The notes below the pieces were generated by a model, which was given only the letters and a program-made list of their open reading frames with translations, did no database searches and had not been told where the DNA came from. From Chloroflexota bacterium (GTDB lineage: Bacteria; Chloroflexota; Dormibacteria; CF-121): DNA of 10,156 nucleotides. Below are positions 6,668-10,156 of this stretch, piece after piece (the stretch's first letter is position 1; every line of letters begins with the position of its first letter). The stretch lies in assembly GCA_005880605.1 (NCBI GenBank), contig VBIS01000080.1, forward strand, positions 1 through 10,156. The letters run 5' to 3'. The position numbers and the translations under genes were made by a program.

Positions 6668-8010
6668 CGCCGCCCCAATCGCCAGTACGCCACGCCGCCG
6701 ACCACGGCCCCGACGTAGCCAGAGATATCCGTGTTATGCAGGAGGTTGACGGCCAGCGGGCTCTGCCACAGCGACGAATTGACGAAGGGGATGGCGACCG
6801 CCAACCCGATCAACCAGGCGAGGACTGCGCGTCCATTGAACGTCATCGGCCGGCCGGGACGACGCCGAAAGACAAACATGTCCACCAGCACGACCGCAGC
6901 CCACGATGGGACCCACAGGTAGGTAATCAACAGGAAGTTCGTGTACTGGTCCTTGAAGTTGGAGATGAACATCGCGACGAACGCGAGGACGCCGCCGATC
7001 GCTCCGCAGCCGAGCGCGGCCACCCAGCGGTGGATCCGTACGTTGAGGGCCAATGCCGACAAGGCGGCCGTGTAGACGTCCAGGTAATTCGCCCAGATCT
7101 CGCCGACGGCAATAAACAGGAGGAACGGCACGACAATCGCGATCGGCGCATTGGCTGAGATCAAGGCCAGCAAGTTGCCGCCAGCGCTCGGATCGATGGT
7201 CGCCAGCAAGACGCCAAGCGCGCCGAAGGCAAACATCGAGATGGCCGTCCCGGCCCCGATCCACCCGGCCACGGAACGAACCGAGAGGTGCTCCGGCAGG
7301 TAGCGCGAGTAGTCGGAGGCAAAACTGAACCACGAAGCGACCAGCGCGAAGATGACGCTGGTCCCCAGCACCCAGGCCGCCAGGTGGTCGCCGCCGCTGA
7401 CCGTGGGTTGCAGGCTCCAGTTGACTTTGGGCAGCAGAGCCAGGCCAAGGACGGCGCAGAAGACCACGAAGACGATGGCACCGTACTTCTCGAAGACCGC
7501 GATCGTCTGGTGGCCGTAGGCCGCGACCAGCACGGACAGCACGACGACGATCAACAGGGCCACGCCGTTCGTTACGTTCCCCTGTGGCAGGCCGGTGAGG
7601 CGGGCCAGTTGCGCCACCGCCTGCGCCGCGATGACGCAGTCGACGGCGAACCAGCCAACCGCCAGAAAGAGCGTGAAGAAGGCGCCGGGATAGGCGCCAC
7701 GAACGCCGAAGGTCTCGCGGGCCGCGACCACCTGGGTGGTCCCGAAGCGTGGCCCGGCGACACTCAGTAGCCCATGCAGGCACGCGGCCAGCACCGCGCC
7801 GACCGCGACGGCAAGGATCGCCTCGAAGACTCCGAGCCCGAACGTCACCAGCAGGGCGCCGGTGATTAGCGAGACAAAGTTGGCGAAAGCCGCAACCCAC
7901 AGCCAGGCGACATCGTGCGGAGATCCCTTGCGCTCGCGCGTTGGGATCGGCTCGATGCCATGAGTCTCGACCTTGAGAAATTCGTCGCTAGGAGCGGCGT
8001 GCTCAACCAT
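6664..8010 (-). CDS. NCS1-family permease, probable hydroxymethylpyrimidine (CytX-type) transporter
   Basis: Inner-membrane cation-coupled permease of the nucleobase:cation symporter-1 family, 448 residues, with about twelve hydrophobic segments. Seen: the family's N-terminal signature VETHGIEPIPTRERKGS (14-30) just before helix 1, helix 1 with a WLWVAAFANF core (37-46), ARETFGVRGAYPGAFF (97-112), the SFASDYSRYLP stretch in the middle, and NYLDVYTAALS further on. The family moves cytosine, purines, allantoin or hydantoins. Control by a TPP riboswitch and the 4-nt overlap with thiD point to HMP or a related thiamine precursor, as proposed for CytX; that substrate is inferred from context. The ATG at 8010 follows GGAGGG, which is also the 3' strand of the riboswitch. 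Frames starting further upstream lie inside the aptamer and are rejected. Confidence 0.87.
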   Translation of the reverse strand: MVEHAAPSDEFLKVETHGIEPIPTRERKGSPHDVAWLWVAAFANFVSLITGALLVTFGLGVFEAILAVAVGAVLAACLHGLLSVAGPRFGTTQVVAARETFGVRGAYPGAFFTLFLAVGWFAVDCVIAAQAVAQLARLTGLPQGNVTNGVALLIVVVLSVLVAAYGHQTIAVFEKYGAIVFVVFCAVLGLALLPKVNWSLQPTVSGGDHLAAWVLGTSVIFALVASWFSFASDYSRYLPEHLSVRSVAGWIGAGTAISMFAFGALGVLLATIDPSAGGNLLALISANAPIAIVVPFLLFIAVGEIWANYLDVYTAALSALALNVRIHRWVAALGCGAIGGVLAFVAMFISNFKDQYTNFLLITYLWVPSWAAVVLVDMFVFRRRPGRPMTFNGRAVLAWLIGLAVAIPFVNSSLWQSPLAVNLLHNTDISGYVGAVVGGVAYWRLGRR

Positions 8011-8098
8011 CTTCCCTCCGCTGGCATTACCCAGATCAGGTTCCAAGGGTTGGCGGAGCGTTCCACCTCTCAGCGTTCCAAACGCACCCCGTTAGTCG
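8005..8098 (-). promoter_or_regulatory. TPP riboswitch (THI element)
   Basis: Minus strand carries the conserved blocks in order: GGGGTGC (8090-8084), a P3 stem GCGTT-TGG-AACGC, CTGAGA (8073-8068), an extra hairpin GGTGGA-ACGC-TCCGCC, ACCC (P2 3' strand), ACCTGATCTGG (8041-8031), the P5 stem CTGG/CCAG around GTAATG, and GCGGAGGGA ending at 8013. These are the hallmark sequences of the thiamin diphosphate aptamer. The GGAGGG that should act as the Shine-Dalgarno for the permease ATG (8010) is inside the aptamer, so ligand binding would hide it directly; no separate expression platform or terminator is seen. The exact ends of P1 are uncertain. Confidence 0.95.
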
Positions 8099-8104
8099 AG
8101 TATA
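8099..8104 (-). promoter_or_regulatory. -10 box of the TPP-riboswitch operon
   Basis: TATACT on the minus strand, identical to the dppA box. Transcription would start about 7 nt downstream, near 8092, directly at the 5' edge of the aptamer. It sits between the stop codon of the oxidoreductase gene (8106-8108) and the riboswitch. No clear -35 hexamer is seen. Confidence 0.5.
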
Positions 8105-8105
8105 A

Positions 8106-8708
8106 CTACCAGTAGCGCTCTTCTTTCCAGGGATCGGCGGCGTTGTTATAGCCGTTGCGCTCCCAGAAACCGAGGCGGTCGTGCTCGACCCACTCCAGTC
8201 GTTCCAGCCATTTCGCGCTCTTCCAGGCATAGCGCTTGGGGACGACCAGCCGCAGCGGCCCGCCGTGCTCCGGCGTGAGCTCGGCACCGTCATGCCGATA
8301 GGCAATCAAGACGTCGTCGTCGGCCAGGATGTCGACTGAGAGGCTTGTCGTATAGCCGGCGTCGCAATGGGCGATCACGTAGGCGGCGTTAGGTCGTGGC
8401 TTGACCAAGGCCACCAGATCCTTGAAGGCAACGCCCTCCCAGGCGTTGTCCAGCCGGCTCCAGGTCGTGACGCAATGCATGTCAGCCGAGATCGCCGTCG
8501 TCGGCAGCTTGCGGACCTCGTCCCAGGTCAGCGTCGCCGCCGCGTCGACCTCGCCATCGAGGCGCAGTCGCCACTTCGCCATGTCGTAGCGAGGCGGACT
8601 GCCATAGGAGAGCACCGGCCATTTCTGTGTGAGCACCTGGCCGGGTGGCAATCGATGCGGGTCCTTGATCACGCGTGGATCCGTCTCGCGATCGCGCCGA
8701 AAGAGCAT
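8106..8708 (-). CDS. sulfite-oxidase-like molybdopterin oxidoreductase, cytosolic
   Basis: Carries the oxidoreductase molybdopterin-binding domain of the sulfite oxidase/YedY superfamily over nearly all of its 200 residues. Seen: SADMHCVTTWS (75-84) with Cys79 as the expected molybdenum ligand, DNAWEGVAFKDLV (87-99), YVIAHCDAGYTTSL (110-123), HGGPLRLVVPKRYAWKSAKW (148-167), which contacts the pterin cofactor, and the C-terminal PWKEERYW common in short bacterial members. There is no Tat or Sec signal and no heme or C-terminal dimerisation domain, unlike MsrP (YedY) or full sulfite oxidase, so it should act in the cytosol; the substrate is unknown. The ATG at 8708 overlaps the stop of the upstream gene (TGATG). 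The only purine-rich site before it (GGTGGGGG) belongs to the repeat copy there. Confidence 0.87.
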   Translation of the reverse strand: MLFRRDRETDPRVIKDPHRLPPGQVLTQKWPVLSYGSPPRYDMAKWRLRLDGEVDAAATLTWDEVRKLPTTAISADMHCVTTWSRLDNAWEGVAFKDLVALVKPRPNAAYVIAHCDAGYTTSLSVDILADDDVLIAYRHDGAELTPEHGGPLRLVVPKRYAWKSAKWLERLEWVEHDRLGFWERNGYNNAADPWKEERYW

Positions 8709-8983
8709 CAGCCCCCACCCGGCCCTTCCCCAGAGGGGGAAGGTTCATCCGTCGACGGATGCTTCAGTTCCTTCCGAAACTGGTCGAAGGCATCGACCAC
8801 GACATCGCTGACGCCGTACACGCTTAAGACCCGCTCTAGCTCACCCTGTACCTCGGCCTCCGGCAGCAGGTCGGTCTGCACCTCGTACCAGGGCACCTCG
8901 GTCCCTTCGGGCGTTTTCCACGTCCCGTTTTCATAGCTCACCGGGATGAAGCCGTGCCGGTCGTCCGGTTCCGAAGCCGTCAC
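8708..8983 (-). CDS. 91-residue protein of unknown function, coupled to the molybdopterin oxidoreductase
   Basis: I do not recognise this family. Seen: a soluble acidic protein with an aromatic-rich N-terminal half (HGFIPVSYENGTWKTPEG, PWYEVQTD), then a predicted helical part (EAEVQGELERVLSVYGVSDVVVDAFDQFRKELK, written here as 42-74 with key residues), then a low-complexity tail PSPSGEGPGGG. That tail comes from the same repeat that ends trpD, so the native protein probably ended near residue 78. Start is GTG at 8983; no Shine-Dalgarno, but TAGATT ends 6 nt upstream, fitting leaderless translation. The stop overlaps the next ATG by one base. Position suggests an accessory partner or simple operon mate of the oxidoreductase; no function can be assigned. 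Confidence 0.7.
   Translation of the reverse strand: MTASEPDDRHGFIPVSYENGTWKTPEGTEVPWYEVQTDLLPEAEVQGELERVLSVYGVSDVVVDAFDQFRKELKHPSTDEPSPSGEGPGGG
8710..8743. repeat. GC-rich dispersed repeat, copy 2, with perfect hairpin
   Basis: Partner of the repeat at 1207-1243 (22 of 25 bases identical over 8710-8734). It contains a perfect eight-pair stem, CCTTCCCC (8724-8731) and GGGGAAGG (8736-8743), with a four-base loop. It encodes the glycine-rich C-terminus of the 91-residue protein and ends exactly at that gene's stop codon and the next gene's start. Confidence 0.6.
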
Positions 8984-9006
8984 TTGCCTAATCTATATCG
9001 GCCCGC
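8984..9006. promoter_or_regulatory. compact divergent promoter region
   Basis: Only 23 bases separate two divergent start codons. On the minus strand TAGATT (8995-8990) ends 6 nt before the GTG at 8983. On the plus strand TATATC (8994-8999) ends 7 nt before the ATG at 9007. The A/T-rich core is shared. Either -35 region must lie inside the opposite gene. Neither start has a Shine-Dalgarno, so both mRNAs are probably leaderless. Confidence 0.4.
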
Positions 9007-9762
9007 ATGCTCCTGCTCGACGCCGTTCCCATCACCAGCTGCCACGAATGCGTGGCGACGCTGACCCTGCCCCTGGCTCTCTTCTTGACCCTGGCGGAGA
9101 CCACCATCGGCGGCATCGCCACGGTCGCCTACCTTAAGCGGGCCGGCGGCTTGACGCTGGGCTTTTTGAAATTCATCGCGGTGACCTACGCGATCTTCGG
9201 CGTGCTCGCCTTCCTCGTCGTGCTGGCAGCGCCGCCGGGCTCCTATCGCCATCTCCTGACCATCAATCAGCCGGCAGCCAATGCCCTGGTCTTTCTGCAG
9301 GGCTGCCTCGTCCTGGCGCTGCTGGTCAATGCCGTCGTCACCTGGCGCGGCCGCGGCCCATCGACGGCAGGCGCGGCACTAGCGCTTCTGGCTAGCGTGC
9401 TCGTGCTGGCCGGGATCACCGCGACCTTCGCGCCCCTCGCCGGATCAGGGCTCGCCAGCGCCGGCGTTGCGCTCATGGTCGCGCTTTCGGCCGCGCAGGC
9501 CGCCGTCGTGCCGGTGACCCTGGGCGGGGTGGGCCGCGGCTCCGGCTCCCTGACCCATGCCCTGGGCTTGAGCCCGGTGCTCTCGGTCCTCTGGGCGCTC
9601 GGTTCGGTCATCCTGCCGCTGGTGGCGGGGGCCCTGGCGCTGGCAACCTGCCGGCTGCGGTCGTTCATGTCGACGACCGGCCTGCTTTACCTCGCCATGA
9701 TCGCGATCCTGCCGGGGCAGCTGCTGGGCCAGCTGCTCTTCTTCGTGGCCGCTTCGGCCTGA
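9007..9762 (+). CDS. polytopic membrane protein of unknown function
   Basis: A 251-residue protein with about seven hydrophobic helices (approximately 18-42, 54-74, 92-112, 121-142, 149-170, 187-213 and 222-247) and short loops. No soluble domain or transporter signature is recognised. Polar or charged residues near the first helices may matter: a CHEC motif (12-15) at the N-terminus and Glu31 in LAETTIGG inside helix 1; Cys100 and a PGQLLGQ (236-242) motif in the last helix are also notable. CHEC could bind metal or heme, but this is speculation. The ATG at 9007 has no Shine-Dalgarno and lies 7 nt after a TATATC box. Base use matches the neighbours. It is divergent from the oxidoreductase pair, which may or may not be functionally linked. 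Confidence 0.75.
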   Translation: MLLLDAVPITSCHECVATLTLPLALFLTLAETTIGGIATVAYLKRAGGLTLGFLKFIAVTYAIFGVLAFLVVLAAPPGSYRHLLTINQPAANALVFLQGCLVLALLVNAVVTWRGRGPSTAGAALALLASVLVLAGITATFAPLAGSGLASAGVALMVALSAAQAAVVPVTLGGVGRGSGSLTHALGLSPVLSVLWALGSVILPLVAGALALATCRLRSFMSTTGLLYLAMIAILPGQLLGQLLFFVAASA

Positions 9763-9822
9763 TACCCGGGCTGGCACCTTTCTCGGGCGCCTGACCGCTT
9801 GGTCTGGCAGGTAGACGCGGCC

Positions 9823-9828
9823 TAGAAT
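9823..9828 (+). promoter_or_regulatory. candidate -10 box for the gene at 9867
   Basis: TAGAAT matches the -10 consensus at five of six positions; TTGGTC (9799-9804) could be a weak -35 at an 18-nt spacing. Transcription would begin near 9835, leaving a leader of about 30 nt that contains the ribosome site. The 104-base gap (9763-9866) shows no clear terminator for the gene before it. Confidence 0.4.
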
Positions 9829-9866
9829 CCCCCGACGCCCGACTCAGATCACAAGGGGGATTTGAA

Positions 9867-10156
9867 TTGTCACGTTCCGTCACGCGCGCGACATTCATCA
9901 TTAGCATTCCGCTGTTGACGCTGGCGATCATCGCCGTGGTTGGGTCTCAGCGAGCCCACTCGGTTGTGGCCAGCCGGATCGGCCGGGTTGCAACCGTCAA
10001 CGTCGCCTTCCTGCAGCCGCGGCATACGGGCGCGAATGATCTCGCCAGGCTGGTTGACGACGCACCACCGTCCCCACCTCCGGCCACTCCGGCCGCCGCC
10101 CCAGCTCCCGCCGCGCCCGCGGCCGTAGCCGCCCGCGTGGTGCCCGTCCCCCGCAA
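9867..10156 (+). CDS. membrane-anchored or secreted Pro/Ala-rich protein, 3' end cut by window edge
   Basis: Starts at TTG 9867 with a good ribosome site, AAGGGGGA (9853-9860), 6 nt upstream. 96 residues are visible. Seen: a basic N-terminus (SRSVTR), one hydrophobic segment (about 8-26, ATFIISIPLLTLAIIAVVG), a short region to about residue 67, then a proline/alanine-rich linker with PPSPPP and repeated Ala-Pro from about residue 68 to the window end. This is the layout of a signal peptide or N-terminal anchor followed by a flexible wall-spanning linker, seen ahead of exported domains such as cell-wall hydrolases. The functional domain lies beyond the window, so no function is assigned. No signal-peptidase lipobox is seen. 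Confidence 0.65.
   Translation, partial: MSRSVTRATFIISIPLLTLAIIAVVGSQRAHSVVASRIGRVATVNVAFLQPRHTGANDLARLVDDAPPSPPPATPAAAPAPAAPAAVAARVVPVPR

Noticed and set aside
8011..8046. Upstream extension of the permease with a start at 8046
   Set aside because: These codons fall inside the conserved TPP aptamer; the ATG at 8010 directly follows the ribosome site.
8001..8100. Extended P1 helix pairing CTCGAC (8100-8095) with GTTGAG (8006-8001)
   Set aside because: The pairing is possible on paper, but the likely transcription start near 8092 would leave the 5' strand largely outside the RNA.
9763..9800. Terminator after the membrane protein gene
   Set aside because: Only a weak four-pair CCCG/CGGG stem with a long loop and no U-run is visible.
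1..10156. Mobile element, CRISPR, tRNA or toxin-antitoxin content
   Set aside because: No transposase, regularly spaced repeats, tRNA-like sequence or recognisable defence gene was found in reading both strands.

Overview
The window is G+C-rich (about two thirds by eye) and densely packed, with coding on both strands but mostly on the minus strand. The content is ordinary bacterial metabolism. I see no phage, transposon, tRNA, rRNA or CRISPR signal. Protein style (a LeuB close to the mycobacterial type, a small cytosolic sulfite-oxidase-like enzyme, an M55 D-aminopeptidase) together with apparently leaderless promoters suggests a high-GC soil lineage such as Chloroflexota, Dormibacterota or Actinomycetota. 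This placement is an inference and is not firm.

Layout from left to right. (1) leuB (1-975, minus) runs off the left edge. (2) A 45-residue single-helix membrane protein lies on the plus strand (1068-1205); its stop codon overlaps the trpD stop on the other strand. (3) trpD (1202-2248, minus) is preceded by an M55 D-aminopeptidase, dppA (2245-3174, minus), and the two overlap by a GTGA. (4) A minus-strand block runs from 8100 down to 3247: a promoter and TPP riboswitch, an NCS1-family pyrimidine permease, thiD with an in-frame TAG, a class-I O-methyltransferase, and the alpha and beta subunits of a TPP-dependent 2-oxoacid dehydrogenase E1. Gaps inside this block are overlaps or 26 nt. (5) A second minus-strand pair (8106-8983) encodes a 91-residue protein of unknown function and a molybdopterin oxidoreductase. 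(6) Divergent from that pair, on the plus strand, are a seven-helix membrane protein (9007-9762) and the start of an anchored or secreted Pro/Ala-rich protein (9867-10156, cut by the window edge).

How they fit together. The riboswitch operon imports and phosphorylates the pyrimidine half of thiamine and, if transcription runs through, also makes an enzyme that uses the finished cofactor. The E1 subunits look like the branched-chain type, which links loosely to leuB nearby.

Points worth a second look: the amber codon inside thiD; the riboswitch whose 3' strand is itself the Shine-Dalgarno sequence; a set of gene starts lying 5-7 nt after a -10-like hexamer; and two copies of a short GC-rich repeat that give TrpD and an unrelated small protein the same C-terminal tail. 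I did not find a clearly novel defence or mobile system here.
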